A stretch of 64,000 bases of DNA, taken from contig CP092869.1 in NCBI GenBank assembly GCA_030710605.1, forward strand, positions 9,273,854-9,337,853, written 5' to 3'. A model generated the notes under the pieces. It was not told the origin of the DNA, did not search any database, and saw nothing but the letters and a program-made list of their open reading frames with translations. Source of the stretch: Cordylochernes scorpioides. Lineage: Eukaryota > Arthropoda > Arachnida > Pseudoscorpiones > Chernetidae. The position numbers and the translations under genes are program-made. Each line of letters begins with the position of its first letter. The first letter of the stretch is position 1. This document shows, piece after piece, positions 1 through 11,102 of this stretch.

Positions 1-276
1 GACTGAACTTTTGGTTCACTATAGCCATGTTTGGTTATTATTTTTACTTTTTAAAATTTTAGATGGTTCAACTAAAGGACAGCCAATACACACAGGAAAA
101 AGCTGCCTCTTAATAATGGTACTTTATTTTAATTTCCTAAATTGGACCTATTTCCTTATATTAATGATGAATAATAGAAGTCATTTGATGATAGGTTCTT
201 TATATCATTAGCATACATGTACCTCTATGTCAAATTTGAGAATCAAGACAAATCCTAGGCAAAGCTTTAATAATTA
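1..276 (+). mobile_element. pogo/Tigger-like element fragment, cut by window start
   Basis: Matches the left-end sequence of the 1326-2765 element (the GGTTCACTATAGCC block and the downstream AT-rich body). The first ~35 bases of the element lie outside the window. It is interrupted at 277 by a second member of the same family in the opposite orientation. Non-coding. Confidence 0.7.
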
Positions 277-463
277 CAATAAAACCCTATTAATTTGAGC
301 CCAGAATATAGCGAACCTTCCCTTATAACGAACCTAAGGTAATCCCCAATTCCAATCCATTGAAAATACTATTGTTATAATGAACTTGGAGAATTTTTTA
401 AATAACAAACTTAATTTTAAGTCCCAAAATGATAAAATCTATTTAAAATACTGGGCTTATAAT

Positions 464-658
464 TGTTGAAGTTTGAGATTGAATCAAGGAATAAAAGGAT
501 TATTTATTAAACAAAGTAACTTAAAACAAGATGTTAAAGTAGCAACATTTTAAAGGCAAGTAGGTAGTGACGTCGACCGCAGCGCCGCCATGGCCGTTGA
601 TTGGTGGATCCCCCACGCCATTGGCTCCACGCCAATCTTTGGATCGCTTATTCCAACA
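464..658 (-). repeat. Copia-type LTR (3' LTR of a truncated element)
   Basis: A 195-bp block starting TGTTGAAG and ending TTCCAACA. It is directly followed on the + strand by CTCCCTCTCG, which on the - strand reads as a purine tract (GAGAGGGAG) abutting the LTR. This places the 3' LTR of a - strand element here. No second copy is in the window, so the 5' part was lost. Confidence 0.6.
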
Positions 659-824
659 CTCCCTCTCGATCCAAAATGTTCAGGTGACCTCTTAAGTAGT
701 GGAATTGGTTTCGTGGAAGAGGTTTAGTCATTATATCAGCTAGCTGTTCTGAGCTGCAAACATGATGCACTTTAAGTTCACCTTCTTCATGTTTGGATCT
801 AATGAAGTGGTAGCGAACATCAAC
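659..824 (-). pseudogene. Copia RNase H C-terminal fragment
   Basis: The - strand reading frame shows the Copia pol tail: VDVRYHFIR, then EEGELKVHHV, then EQLADIMTKPLPR. These are the conserved C-terminal motifs of Ty1/Copia RNase H. Everything upstream is missing. The open frame runs on into Tigger-like sequence (MEIYELKNAQ...), which is not part of the protein. A dead fragment attached to the LTR at 464-658. Confidence 0.75.
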
Positions 825-1325
825 AATAATGAACTGGTAATTAATAGATTTTAAAATAACCATATTTTGAGCATTTTTCAGCTCATAGATTTCCATTTCA
901 AAACAGTGAATTTAGCGGCATTATTTGTTTACATTTACATTCTATTTTTCCCACATGTTATATACATTTTGATATATTATACTTTTTATTAAATAGAATG
1001 TCTTTGCATTCATAATTTTGGAAATGGCTTGGATAGCTTTTGGAAATTTTGGAAAAAATAAAAATGGCTTCCAAAATAAATAAAATAAAAAGCAAAGAAA
1101 GAGGGGTTCTAAAAAAAATCCATTACTAAAAAAAATCCAATATCAAAGCTTTTCAAAGTGAAACGACACACAAAATTTTTCAGAACATGTTAAAATAAGA
1201 AAATTCAACTCTTATTATAAAAGATAAAAATGGAAAGCTATTAAAAATTTCTACAAAGAGGAATCAACCCAACTTTTGAAACAATCATACGTGTTAGTAT
1301 GCTCTTTTGAAGTGTTCTATATATT

Positions 1326-2765
1326 CAGTAAAACCCCTCTATAGTGAACCCCAATGGGACAGAGCTTTTGGTTCACTATAGCCACGGTTCACTATAGCCA
1401 CGGTTTGGCCATTTTTTTTAACTTTTCAAAATTTTTAGACCATATAATAAAAAAAAAACATACAAACAGATAAAAGCAGCAACTTAATAATGGTCACTTT
1501 ATTTTAATTCCCTGAATTGATCTATTTCTTTACAGTAATATGCTGAATATCAAAAGAAGTCATTTGTTAATAGGTTCTTCTTATCATTAGCATACATGTT
1601 TATATACAAACCTATGTATCATTTAAAAATTAAGCCAAATCCCCTAGGCAAAACATTATTAATTATATAATTAAAAGGTATAAGAGTATTTTAGAACATC
1701 TTTCTCAAATAATATAATACTATATTTATTTGAAAAAATGCGTCTAATACCTTGTTGTTTGAAAGTGAAAAGTGAAATTTGAAAATCAGAATTTTCTTAA
1801 AATATCGTTATTTCCATCAAAGGAATAATTCTCAGTGTATTCTGAATCAATTGAAAATGAATCAAAAGTATCCAATTCAGAAAAATCGGATGCGAAACAT
1901 GTTGATACGATAGCGCGATCGGTAAAATGGCAAATAAAAAACGCCAATTTGCAAAAACAAAATCGGTGGTAAAACGGCCGGCCAGGGGGGAATATCTGCG
2001 AACCCCGAATGAGTCATATACCTAACAAGAATTCCATTCTAAAAATAGAACTGTAGTGATAGTTTTTGAGAATTTATAAGTCGATTTGTTTGTGGCTCAT
2101 GAGACAGGGGAACTTGGGGGAACTTTTTTTTTCCTTCTTCTTCCAATTCCAGTTTACACATATTCTTCTGAAGTATATATTAAATTTTGTTTTTAACCTG
2201 TTATTCAAACCATTTCTGGCTTTAAATTATTTGGAATTATGTTTTAGCTTAGCTTAAACTTGATATAGAACGCTTTTAAAAGGGCATGCTGCCACTGTTT
2301 TTTTTTAGAACGCCACTCTTTGCTTCTTTTCTTCATTTTGGAAGCCATTTGTATTTTTCTTCTATTTCAAAATTGTCAAATGCAAATATATTCTATTAAA
2401 TAAAAGTATAATGTGTAAAAATTCATACAACAGACAGCAAAAATAGAATGGAAATGAAATCAAACAATGCCGCTAATTTTTTGTTTTGAAATCACTATCC
2501 GTGAGCTGAAACATGCTCAAAATTTTGTTGTTTTAAATTTTTTTTTAAATCACAATTTTGAGTTCGTTATAAGCATAGTATTTTTAATATATTTTATCAT
2601 TTTGGGACCGAAAATAGGTTCGTTATAGGGTATTTTGTTATTTTAAAAATCGCAAAGTTTGTTATAACGATGGTATTTTCAATGGAATGGAATTGGGAAT
2701 CGCCGTGGGTTCGTTATAAGGGAAGGTTTGCTATATCCAGGGTTCGTATTAGCGGGGTTTTACTG
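1326..2765 (+). mobile_element. Full-length pogo/Tigger-like non-autonomous element
   Basis: A 1440-bp element that starts CAGTAAAACCCC and ends GGGGTTTTACTG, with TA-rich flanks consistent with TA target duplications. The two ends share only the first 12 bases. One side continues CTCTATAGTGAACC, the other GCTAATACGAACC. The latter side contains several GTTCGTTATAA repeats. It has no complete transposase and is best read as a defective derivative. At least eight related copies lie in the window. Confidence 0.8.
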
Positions 2766-2789
2766 TATATATATATATAGAGAGAGTGC

Positions 2790-3338
2790 TAGTTTAACAT
2801 AGGCTAAAAAAGCACAAATAAAGGAGCCCAGGATGCAACAAAAATATTTTTTATGCCTTGAACTATGGTGATTTTAAACCCAGCATTGGGTTGCATGACA
2901 AGTTGAAAACCAAATGAAATCTAGACTTGAGAATATTTGGAAAAACAAGAATTGGAATATGAACACTGATAAAATATATTTTAAAGGGGCAATGCTTGAA
3001 GATTGTTTTCAAGCAACACGGTATTAGAGATATTTTACCACATATTTTTATTATTAATTTATAATTAATAAAACTTTGCCTAGTATTTGTCTGGGTAGAG
3101 GTACATGCATTCTAATGATAAGAAGAACCATCATCAAATGATTTCTTTTATTATTCAGCATTAATGTAAGGAAATAGGTCATTTAGGGAATTAAAACAAA
3201 GTGGCCTCTATTAAGAGGTAGCTTTTTCCTGTGTGTATATATGGTCTAAAAATTTATAAAAGTAAAAAAATAGCCAAACTGGGGCTATAGTGAATCAAAA
3301 GTTCAGTCCCATTGGGGTTCACTAAAGTGGTTTTACTG
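2790..3338 (-). mobile_element. pogo/Tigger-like element, one end missing
   Basis: Reverse-oriented copy ending GTTCACTAAAGTGGTTTTACTG at its intact end. The internal blocks match the 50330 element. The GCTAATACGAACC side is lost. Confidence 0.65.
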
Positions 3339-3356
3339 TATATGGATGCAGAAGCA

Positions 3357-3484
3357 AGGGGGAATCTACATTTACTATATAGATATTTTGTAATGTAGTT
3401 GTATCCTGGGGGAGATTGCAAGGGAGAATCTACATTTACTATATAGATATTTTGTAATGTAGTTGTATCCTGGGGGAGATTGCA
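3357..3484. repeat. Two-copy 64-bp direct tandem repeat
   Basis: The block beginning AATCTACATTTACTATATAG and ending GGGGGAGATTGCAA occurs twice in tandem with a 64-bp period (AATCTACA at 3363 and 3427) and almost no divergence. A recent tandem duplication with no coding content. Confidence 0.85.
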
Positions 3485-3567
3485 ATCATATTATCATTCC
3501 TATGGAAAACTCAAGGAGTCCTTAAAATGATGTCTCATTAAAATGCTAATAAAATCAAGACTAAATT

Positions 3568-3750
3568 GTGTGGCTAGGTCATGTGCTAAGACTTGATAAC
3601 CTACATAAAATAATAATTGATGGATGCATTAAAGATGCTAGATTAAATGGACACCTTCAAGCTACTTCTGTGAATCAACTGAAGAGGGAAACCAAATCAA
3701 GTTCTTGTTACCTTTTAAAATTAGGGTTTGACTTGGATGTGCCCTACTGA
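3568..3750 (+). pseudogene. Possible LINE reverse transcriptase C-terminal scrap
   Basis: The frame begins MWLGHVLRLDN, which resembles the WLGHVLRM motif common at the C-terminus of RTE- and Jockey-like LINE polymerases. The remainder (to residue 60) shows no further recognisable motif. Weak evidence; it could be chance. Confidence 0.25.
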
Positions 3751-3792
3751 GGAAGTACACTAGTCTTGGGACAGATTACTTGTGAATACAAT

Positions 3793-4445
3793 GCAGTAAG
3801 ACCTCCATGAGAGGATACTCTCACTAGAAGACACCTCTCTATAAAGAACATTTTTCCTCACTAAAAGTACCATTTTCACCAATTAGCAACTCTCCATTGA
3901 GAGAATACTTATTTCTGAAGGATACTTTGAAACTAGGTTTCCTTTATACAGATAGATTCTATAGTTTGTATATTATTACAATTTTCATTGTTAGGCTAAA
4001 TTCTTAACTTGGTTTGAATATTCTAGTCAAACTGGCATTCATTCGGGAAATCATTCGGAGCATAATTTTAAATTTATTCTTTAAAAAGGCTACGTTGAGC
4101 ATGCTACTGTGGTAATGGTAGCTTGTTGTAAGTGAACTCCTTGTTGTTGTGGGGACGCCATCATCTTCACTAGTTTATGCTGTAAACATACCAAAACACT
4201 CTTTCTCAATATGCTCTCACTGAGCTAATGCCGGTTTGTGGTCAAAATATAATAATCTTTAATCTTAGTGGAAAATCTAGCAATAATTGGATTGAAAATG
4301 AATAGATTGATATTTGCAATTGCTGTAGATTCTCCAAGAGCGGATACCCTCACTATCAGACACCTCTATATAAAGGACAGTTTTCATTGCCAAAATTATC
4401 ACATTAGGTGCTCTCTGGTAAGAGGACACCTCTCTCTAAAAAACA
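3793..4445. mobile_element. Second MITE-like family (CAGTAAGACCTCC end), rearranged
   Basis: The segment at 3793-3960 starts CAGTAAGACCTCC and contains GACACCTCTCTATAAAG and AATTAGCAACTCTCC. Related wording returns at 4335-4445 (GACACCTCTATATAAAGG, GAGGACACCTCTC) and at 49590-49750. This looks like a separate small Tigger-like or other TIR element family, here broken or doubled. No protein. Confidence 0.4.
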
Positions 4446-4733
4446 CGTTGGCTTTGCAAAACATATTCAATTGTATTTATTTTCACTCAGCTGTTCACAT
4501 TTACCTGCATTTGTTTCTAGGGCCCTTATCAGCCCCTAAGTTGAAATGATGTTCCATGATGGCAGAACTATATAATATTTTTTTGTTGCACTGGCATCAA
4601 CAAAACAATTAGCCTCTTAGAACACTTGTGTTACCTTTATATTGTTACCTTTATATTGTTACCTTTATATTGTTACCTTTATAGACAACCTCTACAGATT
4701 ACTCCTTTAACTCACTGGGTTTGTTATCCTCAG

Positions 4734-4806
4734 ATTATTGCCATGGACAAGTACAACTATGACGTTGAAAAGAAAGTGGTGGAATTTGATGTCAGACCTA
4801 AACTGA
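4734..4806 (+). CDS. Sarcoglycan alpha/epsilon-type, internal exon A
   Basis: A 73-bp exon bounded by a pyrimidine-rich acceptor (TTATCCTCAG at 4724-4733) and a consensus donor GTAAGT at 4807. It reads in phase 0 as IIAMDKYNYDVEKKVVEFDV plus RPKL and ends in phase 1. By family knowledge this matches the end of the cadherin-like domain of alpha/epsilon sarcoglycan, a single-pass protein of the muscle dystrophin-glycoprotein complex at the plasma membrane. It joins in frame to the exon at 5349: the last base A plus GC gives Ser. Earlier exons were not found in the window. The identification rests mainly on the next three exons. Confidence 0.7.
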
Positions 4807-5348
4807 GTAAGTTTCTCCCAGAATTTTTATTGTTTTGAATTTATTGAACTTAATGTGTGCCATTTTTGCTTCTCCAAGTGGAAGTTCTGAATTTTTCAAA
4901 GCTAGTGTTGTAGCTTTGTCACTCTCCAGAGTCTGCTAGATTGCAGAGATGGTCACTAGTTGGCACATAGTTTTTGCGCCTATTTTGATGAGAAAAGCAG
5001 CCTTTCTTTTTTTATATCAATTTCCTCCCAGAAAAATTTCTATCTATAGCAAGTGATGAATTCAAATACTTCCAGCAACACCACCATGTACATATAGTGG
5101 AAAGTCTAAAGAGTGAAGAAGAAAAGTTTCTTTTTATTATAAAGTTTAAACACACAAGCTCTTATAATAAAAAAATTGAATAAATAAACATTTCTCCTCT
5201 TAGACTTGCCGTTATATATATGTAAGGTAATTATTGAATAGTTAAACAATAAAGTACCATGAATAAATCCTTATAAAACATTATTCGGGGACAACTAGAC
5301 CAGCCCAGCATCAGTCAAGTGGAATGTGTAACAGTGGTTTGCTGCCAG

Positions 5349-5555
5349 GCCCAGCCCAGTACCATGTGGAGCTGAAGCTGAGGAATGTCAACGTGGAGGA
5401 CATGGTGCTGGAGAGCCGGCTGGCCCAGCTGATGGAGATATTCCGCCACCACCTATGGCCCCTCCACCTGATGGGGGCTCAGTCTACATCACCCAGCTCA
5501 CTTCCACTGTCGACGTGGTGGGCAGACTGCCCCTCAACCCCATGGAGAAGGAAGG
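5349..5555 (+). CDS. Sarcoglycan alpha/epsilon-type, internal exon B (frameshifted)
   Basis: Acceptor CTGCCAG ends at 5348; donor GTGGGA starts at 5556. The first part reads PAQYHVELKLRNVNVEDM, matching the segment after the cadherin-like domain in alpha/epsilon sarcoglycans. From about 5440-5466 the family-like protein continues in a different frame: VYITQLTSTVDVVGRLPLNP, equivalent to the conserved INITSALD..GRVPL stretch. The frame change equals a 1-bp deletion, so it is either an assembly error or a lesion in the gene. The exon is GC-richer than its surroundings. A Tigger-like element starts only 66 bp downstream in the intron. Confidence 0.8.
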
Positions 5556-5620
5556 GTGGGACTCTACAACAACTAAAGAGGAAAAAATGACTTGCCATTG
5601 ATGAGAGAGAGAGCAATCTA

Positions 5621-6928
5621 CAATAAAACCCCGCTAATACGAACCCTGGATATAGCAAACCTTCCCTTATAACGAACCCACGGCGATTCCGAATTCCATT
5701 CCATTGAAAATACCATCGTTATAACAAACTTTGCGATTTTTAAAATAATGAACCTATTTTCGGTTCCAAAATGATAAAATCTATTAAAAATATTATGCTT
5801 ATAACAAACTTGATATTATGTTTTAAAAAAAAATTAAAACAACAAAATTTTGAGCATATTTCAGCTCACAAATCGCAATTTCAAAACAAAAAATTAGCAG
5901 CATTGTTTGTTTTCATTTCCATTCTATTTTTTCTGTATGTTGTATAAATTTTTACATATTATACATTTATTTAATAGAATATCTTTGCATTCGGCAATTT
6001 TGAAATAGAAAAAAATATATATATACAAATGGCTTCCAAAATAAAGAAACAAAGAATGGCGTTTTAAAAAACAGTGGCAGCATGCCCTTTTAGAAGCGTT
6101 CTATATCAAGTTTAACCTAGGCTAAAAAATAATTCCAAATAATTTTAAAGCCAGAAATGGTTTGAATAACAGGTTAAAAACAAAATTTAATTTATACTTT
6201 AGAAGAATATGTGGAAACTAGAATTGGAAAAAAAGGAGAAGAAAAAAAAAACAGTGACCGTGTCTCTTGGGCCACAAACAAATCGACTTATAAATTCTCA
6301 AAAACTACCACTACAGTTCTATTTTTAGAATGGAATTCTTGTTAGGTATATGACTCATTCAGGGTTCGGATATTCCCCCTGGTCGGCTGTTTTACTACTG
6401 ATTTTTGTTTGCAAATTGGGGTTTTTTATTCGCAATTTTACTGATCGCGCTATCATATCAACATGTTTCGCGTCTGATTTTTCTGAATTGGATACTTTTG
6501 ATTCATCCTCAATTGATTCAGAATACACGGGGCTTTATTCCTTTGATGGAAATAACGATATTTTAAGACAATTCTGATTTTCAAATTTTACTTTTCACTT
6601 TCAAACAACAAGGTATTAGAGGCATTTTTTCAAATAAATATAGTATTATATTATTTGAGAAAGATGTTCTAAAATACTCATATAGCTTTTAAATATATAA
6701 TTAATAATGTAAGCCTAGGGGATTTGGCTTAATTTTTAAATTATACATTTTAAAATTATATAAACATGTATGCTAATGATAAGAAGAACATATTATCAAA
6801 TCACTTCTTTTTATATTCTGCATTATACGGTCTAAAATTTTAGAAAAGTAAAAAAAAATGGCCAAACTGTGGTTATAGTGAACCAAAAGATCTGTCCTAT
6901 TGATGTTCACTATAGAGGGGTTTTACTG
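5621..6928 (-). mobile_element. Full-length pogo/Tigger-like element in sarcoglycan intron
   Basis: Starts CAATAAAACCCCGCTAATAC (one change from the consensus end) and ends GAGGGGTTTTACTG. It is 1308 bp long and flanked by TA. A 75-codon open frame at 6350-6577 contains DFSELDTFDSSSIDSEYTG, acidic and seen in other copies, but it carries no transposase motif I recognise. Confidence 0.8.
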
Positions 6929-8193
6929 TATATATACATTAAAACCCCTCTAAAGTGAACCCCAATGAGACAGAGCTTTTGGGTCACTATAGCCACAGTT
7001 TGGCCATTTTAAAAACTTTTCTAAATTTATAGACCATATAATTAAAAAACAGCCATACACACAGGAAAAGGCAGCCACTTAATAATGATCACTTTGTTTT
7101 AATTCCCTAAATTGACCTATTTCCTTACAGTAATGCTGAATATCAAAAGAAGTCATTTGTTAATAGGTTCTTCTTTTCATTAGCATACTTGTTTATATAT
7201 AAACCTATCTATTATTTAAAAATTAAGCCAAATCCCCTAGGCTTACATTATTAATTATATATTTAAAAGGTATAAGAGTATTTTAGAGAACATCTTTCTC
7301 AGATAATATAATACTAAATTTATTTGAAAAAATGCCTCTAATACCTTGTTGTTTGAAAGTAAAAAGTAAAATTTAAAAATCAGAATTGTCTTAAAATATC
7401 GTTATTTCCATCAAAGGAAATAATCAATTGAGGATGAATCGAAAGTATCCAATTCAGAAAAATCGGACGCGAAACATGTTGATATGAAAGCGCGATCAGT
7501 AAAATTGCGAATAAAAAAACCCCAATTTGCAAGCACAAAATCGGTAGTAAAACAGCCGACCAGGGGGAATATACGAGCCCTGAATGAGTGATATACCTAA
7601 CAAGAATTCCATTCTAAAAAAAGAACTGTAGTGGTAGTTTTTGAGAATTTATAAGTCGATTTGTTTGTGGCCCATGAGACACGGTCACTGTTTTTTTTTT
7701 TCTTCTCTTTTTTTTTCCAATTCCAGTTTCCACATATTCTTCTAAAGCCTATATTAAATTTTGTTTTTAACCTGTTATTCAAACCATTTCTGGCTTTAAA
7801 ATTATTTGGAATTATTTTTTAGCCTAGGTTAAACTTGATATAAAACGCTTCTAAAAAGGCATGCTGCCACTATTTTTTTTAGAACGCCATTCTTTGTTTC
7901 TTTTCTTTATTTTGGAAGCCATTTGTATTTTTCTTCTATTCCAAAATTGTGAAATGCAAAAAATTTCTATTAAATAAATGTATAATGTGTAAAAATTGAT
8001 ACAACATACAGCAAAAATAGAATGGAAATGAAAACAATGCCGCTAATTTTTTGTTTTGAAATTGCGATCCGTGAGCTGAAACAAGCTCAAAATTTTGTTG
8101 TTTTAAAAAAATTTTAAATCACAATTTCAAATAGATTTTATCATTTTGACACCGAAAATAGGTTCGTTATAGGGGTAGTTCGCTATTTTAAAA

Positions 8194-8473
8194 TGTTGGG
8201 AATCTTTTATGGTTCAGACAATGAAACAACAAATAACAAGTTTACTTACAGCTGAAGTGGTTTTAAAGAATTAGGCGATTTTACCTTTTATGAAAGTATT
8301 TTAAATTTATTATTTTCAAAGAGAGATAGAAAAGAACATTTAACAATTTACATTACAATTACTAATTTTGTAAACAAAACCAACACTCCTTTGTTCTAGT
8401 TTTTATATTACAGTGTTGTCAGTCTAAAAGTATTTCAAGATCATTGATTTACTATTCTTCTTTTTTTCCAACA
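8194..8473 (-). repeat. Copia 3' LTR
   Basis: 280 bp, TGTTGGGAATC...TTTTCCAACA on the + strand; same as 11103-11382 at every position compared. It is the 3' LTR because pol reads on the - strand and the purine tract lies at 8474-8482. Confidence 0.95.
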
Positions 8474-8531
8474 TTCCCTCTTAAATCAGTGATCTTATCA
8501 CATTCAACAGTTTCTTCACTTGACTTATGTT

Positions 8532-9956
8532 TTAAATGGTTGTCATAAGAAGGGATTTGAATTTGTCAAACTTTGGTCTGGCTAGAGGTTTTGTTAGGAT
8601 GTCTGCAATTTGGTGTTCTGTTGGACAATATATCAGGTTAAACTTTTGAGCTTGATCTTTCACAAAATGATATTTGACATCAATATGTTTAGTTTTAGTG
8701 GTGAATTGGCCTGATTTTATAATTTTTATAGTGCTTTGGTTATCAACATAGAGATTTATATCAAAATTATCTGGAATTAATTCTTCTAATAGGGATCTTA
8801 TGTATGACACTTCTTTGCATGCATCTGCTGCAGCAATGAACTCTGCTTCAGTGCTGGAAAGGGCAATTACAGGTTGCTTTCTGGAGCACCAACTTATAGG
8901 ACCTCCACATAAGTAAACTACATATCCTGTGGTACTTTTTCTAGTTTTAATATCTCCAGCAAAGTCAGAATCACAATACACATTTAATTCAAATGGCATC
9001 TCTCCATCATATGATATGCCTAAATTGGTGGTGTGATTTAAATATCTTAGGGTTCTTTTGATGTTTATAATATCTTGAGTTGTAGGATCATGCATTGACC
9101 TGCTTTCAAATTTTGTGGCAAAGGTCATGTCTGGTCTAGTTTTGTTTGTCAAATATAAAAGGCTTCCAATTGCTTGTCTGTAGGGAAATTTGTTATCATT
9201 TGATATTTCTAAGTTTTTGTCTACTTCTTTTGCTACATCTGTAATGGGAGTGGGTACTGGTTTTGAGTTTTGCATATTATATCTTTCAAGAACTGATTTT
9301 GCATAATTTTCTTGTGAAAGTAAAATTTTATTTTTTTCCTCAAAACACAAATCTATTCCCAAAAAAGTTCTTGGATCATTGTTTATTTTAACTTCAAACT
9401 CTTGGGATAGTTTTTCTAAAATATTATTTAATTCTTCTTCATTATCTCCCATTAAGATACCATCATCTACATATATTGCAAGGTACATATTTCCTTTGTT
9501 GGTTTTAAAAAGACATGGCTCTGATTTTAGTTGTATGAAATCTTGGGATTTGAGAAAGGTTTTTAATCTTTCATTCCATTTTAATGGGGCTTGCTTTAAA
9601 CCATACAATGCCTTTCTTAACTTGCATATGTTCCCTTTATAACCTTCTGGCAATTGAACGTATATTTCTTCATCCAAAAACCCATATAGAAAAGCTGTTT
9701 TTATGTCAAATGTTTTAAAAACAAACCTTCTCTTAGCCATTAGAGCAAAGTATATCCTTAAAGAGACAGTGCTTATAACTGGACTGAATGTCTCATCATA
9801 ATCAATGCCTGCTTCTTGTTCAAAGCCTCTTACAACTAGTCTTGCTTTGTAGCGACCATCTTCTTTCACTTTAAAGAGCCATTTAGAGGTCAGAATCTTC
9901 TTGTTTGACGCTTCATTTTCTTTTACTATTTCCCAAACTTCATTTTTGGCAAAAGA
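8532..9956 (-). CDS. Copia pol, reverse transcriptase and RNase H
   Basis: Continues in the same frame as the integrase part after one TAG codon (9957-9959). Counting from residue 1 at 9869, it shows ARLVVRGFEQ (~10), KTAFLYGFLDEEIYVQLPEG (~57-76), the catalytic YVDDGILMG (~133), and RNase H motifs YCDSDFAGD (~297) and ALSSTEAEF (~335). It ends with the family's ADILTKPL tail. The RT and RNase H catalytic motifs look intact. The start is not a real one: in an intact element this is part of one gag-pol polyprotein. No other break is visible in this half. Confidence 0.93.
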   Translation of the reverse strand, partial: SFAKNEVWEIVKENEASNKKILTSKWLFKVKEDGRYKARLVVRGFEQEAGIDYDETFSPVISTVSLRIYFALMAKRRFVFKTFDIKTAFLYGFLDEEIYVQLPEGYKGNICKLRKALYGLKQAPLKWNERLKTFLKSQDFIQLKSEPCLFKTNKGNMYLAIYVDDGILMGDNEEELNNILEKLSQEFEVKINNDPRTFLGIDLCFEEKNKILLSQENYAKSVLERYNMQNSKPVPTPITDVAKEVDKNLEISNDNKFPYRQAIGSLLYLTNKTRPDMTFATKFESRSMHDPTTQDIINIKRTLRYLNHTTNLGISYDGEMPFELNVYCDSDFAGDIKTRKSTTGYVVYLCGGPISWCSRKQPVIALSSTEAEFIAAADACKEVSYIRSLLEELIPDNFDINLYVDNQSTIKIIKSGQFTTKTKHIDVKYHFVKDQAQKFNLIYCPTEHQIADILTKPLARPKFDKFKSLLMTTI

Positions 9957-10973
9957 CTATTTTTCTTCTTTTATTGCCTCTTTCCATTTTTCTTGATTTG
10001 GATCAGATATAGCTTCAGAGTAAGTTAGAAGAGCTGATTCTGTTGTTCCATCCTGCTCTAAATAGAAGTCTTCGTATCTTGATGGTGTTTGTAAACTGCT
10101 TCTTGGTCTAAGATTATATTTTGAAGTACTTGGTTTTGTAGGGATATCTTCTTTGTCTTCAGAGACTTCTGGTAGACTTGGTTCTTCATTTAATTCTAGT
10201 TGATCTTCAGATTCTTCTTCTGGTTCGACAATAGGTATTTTTTCTTCTTTATTTATACATCCTTTATCTAAAAAAATTACATCTCTAGCTGTAAAGATTC
10301 GTTTGCTTTGTTCATCCCAAAGGCGATAACCATTTGGTGCATAACCTATAAAGGTATATTTTTTACTTCTGACTTCCAATTTCTTTATGTGTTTTAGGGT
10401 TTTGACATAAGCTTCACAACCAAAAAGTTGTAAGTTTGACAAATTTGGTCTTTTGTTGAACCAAAGTTCTGCAGGGGTTTTCTCTAATTCTTGAGTAGGG
10501 CTTCGGTTCAGCAAATAGGCTGAAACCCTTACAGCTTCTCCCCACATGTATTTTTCTACACCAGAATCAATCAAAAGAGCTCTAGTTTTCTCCATCAGGG
10601 TTCTATTTAATCTTTCGGCTTTGCCGTTTAGCTGAGGTGAGTGTGGTATGGTGAGATCCATAATGATTCCTTTAGCTTTGCACCAGGATTTTATATCTTC
10701 ATTTACATATTCTCCGCCGTTTGTACATCTTATTTTTGAAGCTTTTAGATTCATTTGGTTTTCTGCTTCTGTAATAAATTCTTTTAGATATCCTTTTACT
10801 TCATATTTATTTTGTAACAAATACACATGACAAAAATGTGTGTAATCATCAAGAAATGTTAGAAAATAGTTTTTGTTGTCATGGGTAGTGGGATCTAAAG
10901 GTCCACATACATCTGTATGGATTATTTCTAAAGGCCTTTTGCTTTGAAAATAATTGTTATCTGAAAATTCCAT
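9957..10973 (-). pseudogene. Copia pol, integrase core and C-terminal region
   Basis: The frame opens directly into the integrase catalytic core: IIHTDVCGP (first Asp), then IRCTNGGEY where the family has Asp before NGGEY (here Thr, so the second catalytic Asp is lost), then NGKAERLNRTL (Glu present). The C-terminal part has LQLFGCEAYV and the acidic linker before RT. The zinc-binding N-terminus is missing through the internal deletion. An in-frame TAG separates it from the RT half. The integrase is therefore expected to be inactive. Confidence 0.9.
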
Positions 10974-11035
10974 AAATCAAAATTTTCAGGATTTTTAAGC
11001 CTCACAATATTTGCGATATCTTCGCTGACAGCCAT
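10961..11035 (-). pseudogene. Copia gag, 25-codon stub
   Basis: After the primer site and an AT-rich leader, an ATG at 11035 opens MAVSEDIANIVRLKNPENFD followed by LWNFQ. This is the typical N-terminus of Copia Gag (a short acidic start, then NPENF.LWNFQ). The frame then falls into the integrase region in another phase. The deletion junction therefore lies at about 10935-10961, removing the rest of gag, the zinc knuckle, the protease and the integrase N-terminus. Confidence 0.75.
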
Positions 11036-11102
11036 TTTTGTTTTATTTATATTTTATATATATATTTTACCGCGATTCAAAAAGAACCACGCTCTGCTAC
11101 CA

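Larger units (their letters stand above)
277..1300 (-). mobile_element. pogo/Tigger-like element, truncated, carrying a Copia remnant
   Basis: Begins with a degraded CAGTAAAACCCC-type end followed by the TATAGCGAACC / TTATAACGAACC subterminal repeats of the family's other end. It continues after the Copia remnant (464-~824) with the AGCTCA and TTAGCGGCATT blocks shared by all copies. The distal end is missing: sequence similarity to the element at 50330 stops near 1290. No transposase frame. Confidence 0.65.

Noticed and set aside
4268..4549. 93-codon + strand frame just upstream of the first sarcoglycan exon
   Set aside because: Covers the MITE-like sequence at 4335-4445; no splice-compatible similarity to sarcoglycans.
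7597..7782. Lys-rich 61-codon frame (also similar frames at 2066 and 18671)
   Set aside because: Recurs only because the Tigger-like elements share sequence; poly-T/poly-A composition, no domain.
9379..9642. + strand 87-codon frame inside Copia
   Set aside because: Antisense shadow of the RT frame on the - strand.
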